64,000 nucleotides of DNA from Neorhizobium galegae (lineage in GTDB: Bacteria > Pseudomonadota > Alphaproteobacteria > Rhizobiales > Rhizobiaceae). A program made the position numbers and the translations under genes. The stretch lies in NCBI RefSeq assembly GCF_017877055.1, contig NZ_JAGIPG010000004.1, forward strand, positions 496,001 to 560,000. Reading direction: 5' to 3'. Under the pieces are notes generated by a model that made no database searches, had not been told where the DNA came from, and saw nothing but the letters and a program-made list of their open reading frames with translations. Positions 9,239-19,074 of the stretch are shown piece after piece (position 1 is the stretch's first letter; every line of letters starts with the position of its first letter).

Positions 9239-9252
9239 TTGATCACCGTCAA
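9239..9252 (-). promoter_or_regulatory. FNR/FixK box of the arcDABC operon
   Basis: TTGATCACCGTCAA matches TTGAT-N4-(A/G)TCAA. It is centred about 67 bp before the arcD ATG, fitting a class II promoter with the box near -41. Anaerobic activation of arc operons through FNR/Anr boxes is well known in pseudomonads. Confidence 0.85.
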
Positions 9253-9805
9253 GCTGCGCGGCAACATCTAAAAATCCATCCATTTTTGAAATTGGAGAGT
9301 GTGAGGAAGCGTGATGAGGGGTGCTGTGGAGCGGGCCGGCGCATGGCGCACAAGGTGACGATTGCGTGGACAGTTCTCTCGCCGCTGTTACCAACCGCCG
9401 GTTTCGGTGACAAGAGGGAGAGGACGGTAGCGATCGCGTGTCGATCATGTCCGAATAGGTGCGAATGCCTTGCAGGTGTTCCCGGGCCTCGACATTGCTG
9501 AAGCCGTTCGTCATGACGAGACGCCGCCGTTTCCGGCGATGCCGTTTGGGATCATCGAGTGAATTGCGGCGACGAGGCTGTCGCGCTGGGCATCGCGGCC
9601 TGCGATGGCATGCAGCCTTGCGAGGCGGAGATGTCCGTCGGATCCATGGAATCCAGGAGGCTGGTGCTCAATACGGCGAAAAGGGTGACCTGGTCGATCA
9701 TGCGCAGCGAGGTAAGGCGTGGCTGCGCTTGCCGATTTACGGCAAGGAAGGCTCAACAGTGCAGCCGTCTTAGTGCCGTGAGTGGAATTCCGGAACCCCG
9801 GCAGG
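9253..9805. other. Gap without a convincing gene
   Basis: About 550 bp lie between the two divergent FNR boxes. Short open frames exist on both strands, but none has a good start or recognisable domain. A minus-strand stretch at about 9510-9690 has somewhat protein-like composition and breaks into different frames, which may be an eroded gene; I could not assign it. Confidence 0.4.
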
Positions 9806-9819
9806 TTGACAAACATCAA
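9806..9819 (+). promoter_or_regulatory. FNR/FixK box upstream of usp (copy 1)
   Basis: TTGACAAACATCAA lies centred about 63 bp before the ATG at 9876. The spacing matches the other usp genes in the window. Confidence 0.85.
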
Positions 9820-9875
9820 GGTGTAGCCGCGCCAGTTGGGCCAATCTTCCTCCAGCAACAAGCGGAGGGAAGATA

Positions 9876-10700
9876 ATGTCATTTGCAACAATATTGAGTG
9901 TCGTCAGATCGGATCATGGCGACAGGGATGTGAATACCGCCATCGAGTTGTCGCGCTCGTCGGGAGCGCATCTGTCTATCCTGCTGCTGGGCATGGCAGC
10001 GGCACCGCCGATCGGCGAGTTCGCTGAAAACGCCTCGATGGCATGGCTGGAAGAGCGCGATCGGGACAAGGCCAAGCTCGCCGAACGGCTGACCGGCGTG
10101 AAAGACATTCTGCAGCACGCGAACGTCGCTCACGATATCGTCGACATCTATACGGAATTGACCTCCGTGGACAACGTTGTTGCCCATCAGACCCGGTACG
10201 CCGATCTTGTTGCTATCGGCCCGGATGCGGCTGCCGATGGATCTCTCAAGCATGCCGTCATCGACGGAGCGCTCTTCCATTCGGAGGTGCCCACTCTTAT
10301 TATTCCTGGTAACGGAAAACCTACGTTGAAACCCACCTCCGTCGTGGTCGCCTGGAAGGATAGTCTCGAAGCTGTGAGGGCCGTCAAACAGGGGATCGAG
10401 CTTCTGAAATCCGCCAAGGAGGTCCATGTCGGGATCGTCGATCCGGGCACGAACGATGGCGAACCGGCCGGTGAGGTCGGCACCTATCTTTCGAGGCACG
10501 GGGTCAACTTTACCGTTGACGTGTTGAGGAGCGACGGCAGGACCGTTGCCGAGACGCTCAACCAGTATGCGGATGACCTTGCAGCGGATCTGATCGTCAT
10601 GGGAGCCTATGGCCACTCCCGTATGCGGGAACGCATCTTCGGCGGCGTGACCCTGTCGATGCTGAAAAACCCTAAACGCGCGGTTTTCCTGGCAAGATAG
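9876..10700 (+). CDS. Universal stress protein, tandem-domain (copy 1)
   Basis: This 274-residue protein has two Usp folds: an N-terminal degenerate one (about 1-145) and a C-terminal one (about 150-274). The second ends in GAYGHSRMRERIFGGVT, matching the ATP-binding G-2X-G-9X-G-S/T pattern, and closes with AVFLAR. Usp proteins act in the cytoplasm during growth arrest and other stress. Two close paralogs lie at 23513 and 29890; all share length, domain order and an upstream FNR box. A GGAGGGAAG binding site precedes the ATG. Confidence 0.92.
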   Translation: MSFATILSVVRSDHGDRDVNTAIELSRSSGAHLSILLLGMAAAPPIGEFAENASMAWLEERDRDKAKLAERLTGVKDILQHANVAHDIVDIYTELTSVDNVVAHQTRYADLVAIGPDAAADGSLKHAVIDGALFHSEVPTLIIPGNGKPTLKPTSVVVAWKDSLEAVRAVKQGIELLKSAKEVHVGIVDPGTNDGEPAGEVGTYLSRHGVNFTVDVLRSDGRTVAETLNQYADDLAADLIVMGAYGHSRMRERIFGGVTLSMLKNPKRAVFLAR

Positions 10701-11082
10701 GGTGAATTCGATAAAACAACGGATGCAATAACGGCGCCGCGAGATTTTCACGGCGCGGGCAATTCCGAGTGACGTGAGACCAGTCCGCCAGGGCAGACCG
10801 GTCGAATCTAGCAACCGGCGTGGGGCTAACACGCAACCATAAGGATTTCCTTACAAAAGAATAAACTTCATAAAACGGTTAGTCCTGAGCGATTTAGTAA
10901 CTTCCACCGACGGCGGCTCACACAAGCGCCATCCATCGGACAAAAAACGAGCGCATCGCTTACCTGTATCGGCGCATAAGTCAGCACTTGGTATCAAGAC
11001 GATGCCGATGGCCGGCATACAGAATTGGATTGTCGCGAGCTTCCGAGGGCTGCCGACCTTCCTCATCGCGAGCAGATCTAAA
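10701..11082. other. Gap without a gene
   Basis: I see no supported gene here. A short GC-rich inverted repeat (GCGCCG at 10734-10739 and CGGCGC at 10751-10756) follows the usp stop but lacks a T-run, so it is only a weak terminator candidate. An in-frame upstream extension of the next gene to 11002 is unlikely to be translated. Confidence 0.4.
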
Positions 11083-12234
11083 ATGGATATCCTACCAGGC
11101 ATCATCTCAGCTCTTCTGGCTTTGCTGGTTGGGACGCAATTTGTCAGCATAACTCTAGCGGTCTTGCGAAAGGTGTGTTGGAGAAGGTCCGCGAGTGACG
11201 TTCGTGCCGGGGTGACGATCATAAAGCCGGTATGCGGACTGGAAAACAACCTGCGCCGTACACTGCAAAGCAGTTTTGCGATCGATTATCCGCACTACGA
11301 AATTCTTTTCTGCATAGCCTCGCCCGACGACCCGGCAATACCACTCGTTGGCGAGCTTCTGGCGGCCCACAACATGGCTGATGCGCGCCTGCTCATGGGC
11401 GACGACCATTTCTCCCAAAATCCAAAGCTGAATAACCTCTGGAAAGGCTGGCGCGCTGCGAAGTATGACCGCATCGTCATTTCCGACAGCAATGTCCTTA
11501 TCCCTCCCGGTTATATCGATGATCTCCGCGAGTGCTGGTCTCCGGTAAACTCATTCGTCTGTTCGCCGCCCATTGGAACTGAGACACAAGGGCCGGCGGC
11601 AGCTCTGGAGGCGGCGTTCCTCAATACATATCAGGCGCGTTGGCAACTGGTGGCCGACTTCCTGAGGATCGGGTATGTTCAAGGCAAGACGATGATGCTT
11701 TCACGCCGGGAGCTGGAGCATTCGGGTGGATTGTCGGCCCTCGGAAGCGAGATTGCCGAGGACGCAGCCGCGACAAAGATTGCTCGTCGCACTGGCAAAA
11801 AGGTTGCCGTCGTTCGTGAGCCTTTTCAGCAGCCACTGGGTCACCGAACCTACTCTCAAGTTTGGACCAGACAGCTGCGTTGGGCGCAATTGCGGCGGTC
11901 GTCCTTTCCCTTGGCCTATTCGGCCGAAATTCTAACAGGGGTGCTACCGGCGGTGGTTCTGTACAGCATCCTGGCGATGACGGACGTGATGCCGTGGATC
12001 GGACTTCCAGTGCTGATCGCATGCTGGTATTCCGCCGAAGTTGCCCTTGCGGCGGTTTATCGGTGGCCGCTGGGTCTCACGTCACCACTTGCCTGGATAT
12101 TGCGCGACTTATTATTGCCGCTCGTATGGATTCTGGGTTGGTTCACGCGCGGTTTTGTTTGGCATGGCAATAGCATGACCTCGCTCAAGCGTTTGAACCT
12201 GAAACGAGAACTGTCGAAGTCCCAGACATCATGA
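11083..12234 (+). CDS. Ceramide-glucosyltransferase-like GT21 membrane enzyme
   Basis: This 383-residue protein has an N-terminal TM helix, a GT-A catalytic domain and about three C-terminal TM helices. GT21 features are GVTIIKPVCGLE, the SDSN metal-binding region, an acidic EDAAATKIAR stretch and the (Q/R)XXRW motif as RQLRWAQL. The family moves a sugar onto ceramide or another lipid at the inner membrane; bacterial relatives include HpnI of hopanoid synthesis. The start MDILPGIIS at 11083 puts the TM helix right at the N-terminus. No hopanoid genes are nearby, so the lipid acceptor is unknown. Confidence 0.82.
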   Translation: MDILPGIISALLALLVGTQFVSITLAVLRKVCWRRSASDVRAGVTIIKPVCGLENNLRRTLQSSFAIDYPHYEILFCIASPDDPAIPLVGELLAAHNMADARLLMGDDHFSQNPKLNNLWKGWRAAKYDRIVISDSNVLIPPGYIDDLRECWSPVNSFVCSPPIGTETQGPAAALEAAFLNTYQARWQLVADFLRIGYVQGKTMMLSRRELEHSGGLSALGSEIAEDAAATKIARRTGKKVAVVREPFQQPLGHRTYSQVWTRQLRWAQLRRSSFPLAYSAEILTGVLPAVVLYSILAMTDVMPWIGLPVLIACWYSAEVALAAVYRWPLGLTSPLAWILRDLLLPLVWILGWFTRGFVWHGNSMTSLKRLNLKRELSKSQTS

Positions 12235-12550
12235 CCACCCGTCGCTCGGGTAATATCGAGCGAGGGCATCGCCATGTGTGTCTTGAGACTGTCGCGAGCA
12301 TTGTTTGAAACAACTCCCGTACTGATCTGTCCTTCAGCGTTAGCACAATTACAGAATGCAAAGACGGTAGGCTGCTCACCGCGCCCGTTCCGCGAATCTT
12401 GATTTTACTGCAGCTCAGAGGATGGGTTGGCCTACCCACACCAGGCGACTTGAGGACAAACGACCTCGATCGCGGCCATTGATCTTCCGCAACGCAAGCG
12501 ATCGATAAAAGAGCGAAGATTTCTTTAACAACGAGCGAGAGGAGGAACTT
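12235..12550. other. Intergenic region with a degenerate FNR-like site
   Basis: There is no supported gene. At 12479-12492 the sequence TTGATCTTCCGCAA keeps a perfect left half (TTGAT) and a CGCAA right half. It is centred 65 bp before the BON gene, exactly the spacing of the better boxes, so it may be a weak site. Confidence 0.4.
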
Positions 12551-13198
12551 ATGAGTGATCTGTTGATCCGCCAGGATGTGCTGACCGAACTGGAATTCGA
12601 GCCCAGCGTGAACGCGGCAAATATCGGCGTCGCAGTCGAGAATGGCGTCGCCACGCTGACCGGACATGTTGAAAGTTATGTGGAGAAGGCGGTCGCCGAA
12701 GCGGCGGCCCGCCGGGTGACGGGTGTCAGGGCAATCGCTGAGCATATCGAAGTTCGCTATCCCGAAAGAAAGAAGCGGGCTGACGACGAGATAGCCGCCC
12801 GCGCGCTCGACATCATCTCTTGGGACACGGCGTTACCCGACGGTGCGATCGATGTAAAGGTCGAGCGGGGATGTGTGACATTGAGCGGCGAAGTACGCTG
12901 GCATTTTCAACGCCTTGCCGCCGAAGCGGCGGTTAACAAGCTCGGAGGCGTCACAGAGGTCCGAAACCTGTTGACAATCCGGCCGACCGCGCAGGTCCCG
13001 GACATCAAGGGCCGTATAGAGCGGGCTCTGGCGCGCAACGCGGAAGTCGAGGCAGAGGCCATTCGGGTTGCTGTTTCCGGTCATACGGTGACCTTGGAGG
13101 GGACAGTACATGGGGTAAAGGAACGGCAGGTCGCCGAATACGCGGCATGGTCGGCTCCGAGCGTCACCGCTGTCGACAATCGGCTGACTGTGGCCTAG
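12551..13198 (+). CDS. Triple BON-domain protein (copy 1)
   Basis: The 215-residue protein consists of three BON domains (about 3-70, 77-145 and 150-215), each with the pattern I-V-G-x-V-T-L-x-G-x-V followed by A...A...V.GV. It lacks a signal peptide, so unlike OsmY it probably stays in the cytoplasm. BON domains are thought to bind membranes or phospholipids under osmotic or envelope stress. A close paralog of identical length lies at 19363. The ATG has an AGGAGGAAC binding site. A degenerate FNR-like site sits 65 bp upstream. Confidence 0.9.
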   Translation: MSDLLIRQDVLTELEFEPSVNAANIGVAVENGVATLTGHVESYVEKAVAEAAARRVTGVRAIAEHIEVRYPERKKRADDEIAARALDIISWDTALPDGAIDVKVERGCVTLSGEVRWHFQRLAAEAAVNKLGGVTEVRNLLTIRPTAQVPDIKGRIERALARNAEVEAEAIRVAVSGHTVTLEGTVHGVKERQVAEYAAWSAPSVTAVDNRLTVA

Positions 13199-13428
13199 CG
13201 GCGGTCGCTCTGCGATTTCTCCTGACGTGCCTCAGCCTCGGTGCGATCCTGGCCTATACAGGACGCCGTATCCTCAAAAGCAGGTCTTCGAAAACGGATC
13301 ATCTCCCCGGGATCGTCTTCCCACGAAAACACGGGACCACATAAGCCTCGAGTGATCCCTACCCAAAAGTTCCGCCCGAGCTGGCCACATAGTGTGCCTC
13401 TTTCCAACCCCAAGGACAGGAATTCGAC

Positions 13429-14799
13429 ATGTTGCCGCTCATGAGATTTTCGGCCCTTCTTATGGCGAGCCTTTTCGCCGTTACACTACCCGCCTCGGCA
13501 TCCCCGCAAAATACCATTGCGCCGATCGCAAGACAGGTGATCCCGACAGTCGTCACCATCTCCGTACGTGGCCAGGTGCAGGAGGATATCGATCCGTTAC
13601 TTAGTAACCCGACCCTGAGGGAATTCTTCGGTCTGCAAATAGACCCGGCGCCGTCGAAACATGGCTTTCGGACATCCGGTTCGGGGGTCATCATCGACGC
13701 GGCGCGGGGTTACATCGTCACCAATCACCATGTCATTGAGAATGCTGATGACATCGTCGTCACGTTGGCCGCCGGCGGCACTTTCCATGCGAAGGTGGTC
13801 GGAACTGATTCTGAGACTGATATTGCTGTCATTCAGATCACAGCTCACAAACTGAAGGCCATCGAACTTGGCGATTCCATGCGGCTACAGGTTGGCGACT
13901 ATGTTGCCGCCGTCGGCAATCCGTTTGGCTTGGGCCAAACGGTGACGCTCGGGATCGTCAGTGCTTTGGGCCGGGCCGGGCTCGGGATCGATGGATACGA
14001 GAACTTCATCCAGACTGACGCCTCTCTCAATCCTGGGAACTAAGGTGGCCCGCTGGTGGACATGGATGGCAAATTAGTCGGCATCAATAGCGCAATCGTT
14101 GCGCCGTCCGGCGGCAATATCGGCATTGGCTTTGCCATACCGGTCTCGATGGCGAAAGACGTGATGGACAAGCTGATCAAGGACGGCTCGATCCGCCGCG
14201 GCCGTCTCGGCGTCGTCATTCAAGATCTCTCTCCTGAATTGGCCAAGGCTCTCGGCGTGACGGCCGACGCGGGTGCAGTTGTAAGCCAGGTCAATGGTGG
14301 TTCATCGGCGGCCGATTCTGGATTGAAGGCAGGGGACGTGATCATTGCGGTCGATGAGGATGCCATCCAGAACGCGGCCGTCCTTCGGAACATCGTTGGC
14401 GCTCACGCTCCTTCCGAGCGAGTCCAGATCCGGTTTCGGCGCGGCAAAGATGAACTGCATGTACAAGCGACCCTCTCCGACCAAGATCGATTTCCGATAC
14501 CAGAGGTCAAGAAAGAGAGCCTGCAGGGGGAAGGGTACCTTTCCGGCGTCGTGCTCGCGTCTCCCGACGCAAGTAATAACCCCGAAGGCATTGCGGACGG
14601 CGCAATCGTTGTAGCTGTGGAAGACAACTGCGCAGCAGCGGATGCAGGTCTGCAAGCGGGGGACATCATCGTCGCGATCAATCAGAAATCTATCCACTCA
14701 CCCATGGAGGTGGTGCGTACGGCGAAACAGGAGCGTGATGTTCTGCTCCTCAGCGTGCGACGAGACGGACAGACGCGGTTTGTCGCGATCGGTTCGTGA
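13429..14799 (+). pseudogene. DegP/HtrA-like protease with stop codon at the catalytic serine
   Basis: One continuous frame encodes a signal peptide (MLPLMRFSALLMASLFAV...), a trypsin-like domain and two PDZ domains, about 456 residues in all. The catalytic His (IVTNHHVIENAD) and Asp (DSETDIAVIQI) are intact. At 14041-14043 the expected GNSGGP motif reads G-N-TAA-G-G-P, so exactly the catalytic serine codon is a stop; TCA to TAA is one base change. The downstream half has an ATG at 14056 preceded by GGTGG-type sequence, so a separate PDZ-only peptide is possible. Without readthrough the protein cannot be an active protease. A sequencing error is the main alternative. Confidence 0.85.
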
Positions 14800-14824
14800 T
14801 TTTAAAGTGAAGCGGGACACGGCC

Positions 14825-15859
14825 ATGATTGACTCTCAGTCAGGCGATAAGCCGGTGGGAAAGCTCATCAAACCGATAAACATCACCGTCCGTCCCACCT
14901 TGCTGATATTGCTGGGCTGGGTGCTGGGAATCGGCGGGCTTGTATGTCTTGTCTATTTCGTGCTGCATTTCAACGACCTGGAGCTATTTCTCTCCTTGAT
15001 CGAAAGGGCGGATGCCATTTGGCTCGGCGCGGCGCTGATATGCCAGGTCCTGACCTATATCTTCGCATCCTTGGTCTGGAAGATCGTTCTCGATCATGCA
15101 CATAGCAGGCTGCCCTTCGCCACGCTCCTGAAGATCGGCTTTCTTCAGCTGTTCGCCAACCAGATATTGCCGACGAGCGGCCTCAGCGGCACGATCATTG
15201 TTCTTGGCGCCCTGAGGCGGCGCGGGATCGATGGGCCGGTGGCGCTGTCAGGCCTTCTTGTCGATACGTTGTCCTATTACGCAGTCTATCTCGTTCTTGC
15301 GCTAATCGTATTCGCCTTCATCTGGCAGCGTCACCTGACCGGAGACGAGTGGCTTCCCGTCCTGCTTGCCTTCGTCCTGCTGGCCGCAGCGATACTGGCC
15401 TGTCTTTCTCTTGTCGACCGGACCCGGGATCGGATTCTGCCCCGATTCCTGTTACGCTGGAGGACGGGTTCCTATCTCGCCGTTTGGCTGCAGGAAATGG
15501 ATCCTCGGGCAATTCGCGACTCCCGGATTATCTTGTGGGCGTCATCCTGCCAATGCGCGGTGTTTCTTCTCGATGCCGCAACACTTTGGTGCATCGCCCG
15601 TTCGATCGGCGTCGACCTCGGCGCGGCCGCTGCACTAGCAAGTTTTCTGATTGCCTCGGTGATTGCCACCCTCGCTCCCTTGCCACTGGGTCTCGGCAGT
15701 TTCGAGAGCGCCAGCATCATGGCTTTGCATCTTTTTGGCGTAGGCCCGGAGGCCAGCCTTGCGGCGACGTTGATGCTTCGTGGGCTGACGCTCTGGTTGC
15801 CGATGTTCCCGGGCCTTGTCCTTATGCGCGTTGAGATGGCCCATCGGACCGAGGCATAA
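14825..15859 (+). CDS. Flippase-like (LPG synthase TM / UPF0104) membrane protein
   Basis: This 344-residue protein has about eight TM helices and the pattern of the lysylphosphatidylglycerol synthase transmembrane family: FANQILPTSGLSGTIIVLGALRR (in parts) in the middle and APLPLGLGSFE toward the C-terminus. The family includes lipid flippase and membrane-integrity proteins. It starts 25 bp after the broken DegP gene, so it was probably co-transcribed with it. No soluble aminoacyl-transferase domain follows, so it is not a complete MprF. The transported lipid is unknown. Confidence 0.82.
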   Translation: MIDSQSGDKPVGKLIKPINITVRPTLLILLGWVLGIGGLVCLVYFVLHFNDLELFLSLIERADAIWLGAALICQVLTYIFASLVWKIVLDHAHSRLPFATLLKIGFLQLFANQILPTSGLSGTIIVLGALRRRGIDGPVALSGLLVDTLSYYAVYLVLALIVFAFIWQRHLTGDEWLPVLLAFVLLAAAILACLSLVDRTRDRILPRFLLRWRTGSYLAVWLQEMDPRAIRDSRIILWASSCQCAVFLLDAATLWCIARSIGVDLGAAAALASFLIASVIATLAPLPLGLGSFESASIMALHLFGVGPEASLAATLMLRGLTLWLPMFPGLVLMRVEMAHRTEA

Positions 15860-15985
15860 ACGACAGAGAACGGGGCGGCAGGCATGAGGTAGAGGTGCCC
15901 GGCACCTCTGATCGGCGATCTTCCCGCGGTCTGGTGTGAAAAGCTGAATGGCGAATTAAAGCCCCACGGGTCGAAGGAGCAGACC

Positions 15986-16624
15986 ATGTTTACCAATCGC
16001 AACGAGGCGGGACGGCGGTTGGCTCAGGCCCTCAAGGCTTATCAAGCCTCACCCTGCACAATCTTCGCTCTTCCCCGTGGCGGGGTCCCAGTTGCGGCGG
16101 AAGTCGCCAAGGCGCTCAAGGCTCCGCTCGCAATGCTTCTCGTGCGCAAGATAGGCCTGCCCGGCAACCCCGAAGTGGCGATGGGAGCCGTTGTCGATGG
16201 CCAAAAGCCGATCGTCGTTCGCAACGACGACATCATCGCACATGCAGGGATTTCTTCTGACGTGTTCGAATCATGTTGCCGGCTGGAGCTTGACGAAATC
16301 AACCGCCGACGGTTGGTCTACGCCGGTTGCCTTGCTGAAGGAAGCCTCAGCGGCCGGACCGCCGTCATTGTCGACGACGGACTGGCGACGGGTGCAACCG
16401 CGACGGCCGCGATCAGGGGACTCAGGGTCCGGAACCCTACCAGGATCATATTGGCGGTTCCGGTTGCCCCGCCTGAGGTCGTCGCCCGGTTGAAAGGCGA
16501 AGCTGATGAGGTAATCTGCCTGGAAACGCCGTGCGACTTTGGCGCCGTCGGCGACCACTATCTCGACTTTCGGCAGCTCACCGATGAAGCCGTTCTTTCT
16601 GCCTTCCTCAGGGACCGTGGGTAA
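15986..16624 (+). CDS. Phosphoribosyltransferase-family protein
   Basis: The 212-residue protein has a type I PRTase fold: ALPRGGVPVAAEVAKAL near the N-terminus and the PRPP-binding loop VIVDDGLATGATATA in the middle. Length and motifs resemble stand-alone predicted PRTases of stress regulons (for example the N-terminal part of mycobacterial Rv0571c); the base it acts on is not known. It may be linked functionally to the PRPP synthase at 31288-32775. The start at 15986 has an AGGAGCAGACC element upstream. It ends 21 bp before the convergent P-type ATPase pseudogene. Confidence 0.85.
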   Translation: MFTNRNEAGRRLAQALKAYQASPCTIFALPRGGVPVAAEVAKALKAPLAMLLVRKIGLPGNPEVAMGAVVDGQKPIVVRNDDIIAHAGISSDVFESCCRLELDEINRRRLVYAGCLAEGSLSGRTAVIVDDGLATGATATAAIRGLRVRNPTRIILAVPVAPPEVVARLKGEADEVICLETPCDFGAVGDHYLDFRQLTDEAVLSAFLRDRG

Positions 16625-16645
16625 ATCGGCTGTTTCCGGCGAACC

Positions 16646-18481
16646 TTAGTCGTCCTGTTCGGCTGGACTTATCCAAAGGGCGCGCAGGGCGTTCAGGATC
16701 ACCGCCACATCGATCACCTCCTGGAAGAGAGCACCCTGGATCGGTGTCAGGTAACCTGATGCCGCGGCGGTCATGCCGCCGATCGACAGGCCGATCCCCG
16801 CAAGCATGCTCTGTATCGCGATCCCGCGACAGCCTCTGGAAATCTGAATCCCCTGCAGAACGCGGTCGAGCCTTTCCACGAGCAGCACCGCATCCGCGGC
16901 TTCAGCGGCTCCGGCCGAGCCATGAGCACCCATGGCGAGGCCAATGTCATCCGCAGCAAGCGCGGGAGCGTCGTTGATGCCATCGCCAATCATCATCACC
17001 GGCCCCGCGCGTTTTCTCGGCTTTGACGATGTCGCCTTTCTGCTCGGCGGAGAGTTCCGACCTTACCTCATCGAACGGTAATCCGGAGCTGATCAGACGG
17101 GCGACATCGCTACGGTCACCCGTCGCAAGGATCATGCGCGCGATGCCGAGCCTCTTGAAGCTTGCCAGTATCCGGTCGCTTCCATCCCGCAGCTTGTCCG
17201 AGAAAAGCAGGACGCCGGCGAATGCTCCATCGACGGCGACGGCCGCCGCAACGGTCCCGGGGCGATCAGCGTGGTTGATCGTGAACCCGAACCTGGAGGC
17301 AATGTAGGCGATGCCGCCGATAGCGACCCGGCGTCCGTCAACCTCCCCAGCAATTCCTTCTCCCGGCTTTTCCGAGACATTTGTGGGATGGACGAGCTTG
17401 AGGTCGCGGGCCCGTGCAGCCTCGACCAACGCCTTTGCTGCGACGTGGCTTGATGCCTGGTCGAGCGATGCGACAAGGCGCAGCAATTCGTCTTCTGGAA
17501 GGGCCGAGTCGATCGCATGAAGGGTGGGTGTCCCTTCCGTTAGCGTGCCAGTTTTATCGATCACGAGGGTGTGGATATTGCCTAGCGCCTCCAGGACACG
17601 CGCGCCTTTGACCAGCAAGCCGATCTGCGCGGCACGCGATACGCCTGCTGCCCAGGCAATGGGGACCGCGAGGATGAGCGGACAGGGCGTCGCAACGACG
17701 AGGACGGCGACTGCCCGGACCGGGTCGCCGGAAAAAAGCCAGGCCGCGAGCGCGAGGATAACCGTTATGATCAAAAAGAAGACCGCGTATCGATCCGCAA
17801 GCCTTGCCATCGGCGCCTTGCTTCGCTGGGCAATCTCGACCAGTCTCACAATTCCGGCATAGGTGCCTTCCGACGCGGGTTTCATCGCCACCATGCTGAA
17901 GAGGTCGCCGGCATTGGCTGCTCCGCTCATGATGGCATCCCCCTTTTTTCTGGTGGCGGGCAGGGGCTCGCCCGTCAGTGCCGATTCGTCGAGGGTGGCG
18001 ACATCCTCATGAACAATCCCATCGACCGGCACGAGGTCTCCCCGTCGCACGACAATGATATCGCCTACTTCGATCGCATCGGCGGGAACCTCTTGCAATT
18101 CCCCTCCACGGCGTCGGATTGCCTGATGAGGAGCCCGCGATAGGAGAGTTGTCATTTCTCGGCGAGCGCGACCTTCGGCAAGACTCTCGAGATATTGACC
18201 GCCGGAATACATCAAAGCGACGACGCCGGCGGCAAGATATTCACCGATGGCGAGTGCCGAGCCCATCGACAGTAATGCGATGATATTGAGACCGATTTCC
18301 CCTTTTCTCAGACGCACAAGGATCTGGGCAATGAGCGCCAGCAGGACCACAAGCGTGGAGACCGTGAGAGAGGTGGCAAAGAGATCGGGAAATCCGCCAT
18401 GCAACCCACGAAGGCAATGGTTATCCCCAGGGCCGAGGCCCCAAGAAGATAGGGACGCAAAGAGCTTAGCCATTCATCCAT
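16646..18481 (-). pseudogene. Heavy-metal-type P1B ATPase broken by two frameshifts
   Basis: The gene would encode a metal P-type ATPase of about 610 residues without an N-terminal HMA domain. Visible are LTGEPLPATRK, a TPCPL metal motif in the sixth helix, the DKTGTLTEG phosphorylation site and GDGINDAPAL. Two frameshifts split it. One near 18405 separates the proper N-terminus (MDEWLSSLRPY from 18481) from the TM region. The other, at a CCCC run at 17003-17006, separates KAEKTRG from the GDGIND hinge; removing one C restores the frame. Either it is a pseudogene or the assembly has errors at these points. The metal cannot be told. Confidence 0.8.
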
Positions 18482-18589
18482 GGATCATCCCGAGGCCTCG
18501 TCCAATGAGTGGGTTCTTGAAGTTTAAGAGCCTTGCTCTGATCGTTGATCTTCGCCGGAGCGGAGATTCCCAGGCGATAGACCCACCAG

Positions 18590-18937
18590 TCAAGATTTGC
18601 TTTGACGTGGTTGTCGGCTGATGCGATCGGCTTCAAGCTCCTCAGCGGCGTCGAACATCATCTCGTTCATGACAGAGCGCAGATCTTCCTCGGTGATCTC
18701 CTGCCCCACGCTTCGAAAATCCGCCAAAACCTTTTGAAGGATATCATCGTCACCGGGAGCGGCGCGCCCAGCGCTCCTAACCTCTTCAAGATAATCAGCA
18801 GGATCTTGTCGACCGAGTTTTGTCGCCGCCCACGTGGCGAAGAGCAGGTCCCGGCGTGTCCGCGTTTTGAAAAGCATTTGGAAGTCGAGGATATATCTCT
18901 CTTCAAGCGCGCGCCGTCTGGCTTGGTCAGCAGTCAT
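18590..18937 (-). CDS. DUF1476 / F1-ATPase zeta-subunit-like protein
   Basis: The 115-residue helical protein matches the DUF1476 pattern of alphaproteobacteria: an N-terminal acidic helix (ALEERYILDFQMLFKTRTRRD), LLFATWAATKLG, then DYLEEV and DDDILQKVLADF, with a final helix IRSVM-like. In Paracoccus and relatives this family is the zeta subunit, an inhibitor of ATP hydrolysis by F1. This copy sits in a stress island rather than beside atp genes. It could therefore be a paralog used to save ATP when respiration stops; that is inference. An FNR-like site (19006-19019) lies 75 bp upstream. Confidence 0.75.
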   Translation of the reverse strand: MTADQARRRALEERYILDFQMLFKTRTRRDLLFATWAATKLGRQDPADYLEEVRSAGRAAPGDDDILQKVLADFRSVGQEITEEDLRSVMNEMMFDAAEELEADRISRQPRQSKS

Positions 18938-19005
18938 TTTGAACCTCGTGCGTGTCGTTGAGCAACGCCTCTTACAAATATAATCAATACCGACAGTCCT
19001 TTGCC

Positions 19006-19019
19006 TTGCGATCGATCAA
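19006..19019. promoter_or_regulatory. Variant FNR-like site between DUF1476 and a small membrane protein
   Basis: TTGCGATCGATCAA has one perfect half (ATCAA) and one variant half (TTGCG). It is centred 62 bp before the ATG at 19075 and 75 bp before the DUF1476 start. The same TTGCG variant recurs upstream of ftsH and the first BON gene. Confidence 0.45.
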
Positions 19020-19074
19020 ACAAGTGCTGTTGCAGATCGCTATCCTTGTACTGAATCTGCGGCGGGAGGTGAAA

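Noticed and set aside
9253..9875. Several open frames of 70-130 codons on both strands
   Set aside because: They overlap each other, lack good ribosome binding sites and have no recognisable domain; one is only an upstream extension of arcD across its FNR box.
14041..14043. Recoding of the stop in the DegP-like gene as an unusual amino acid
   Set aside because: Known recoding uses TGA (Sec) or TAG (Pyl); TAA is not known to be recoded in such bacteria, so a nonsense mutation or read error is simpler.
18545..18558. TTGAT half-site upstream of the P1B ATPase
   Set aside because: The second half (GCCGG) has no resemblance to ATCAA or GTCAA.
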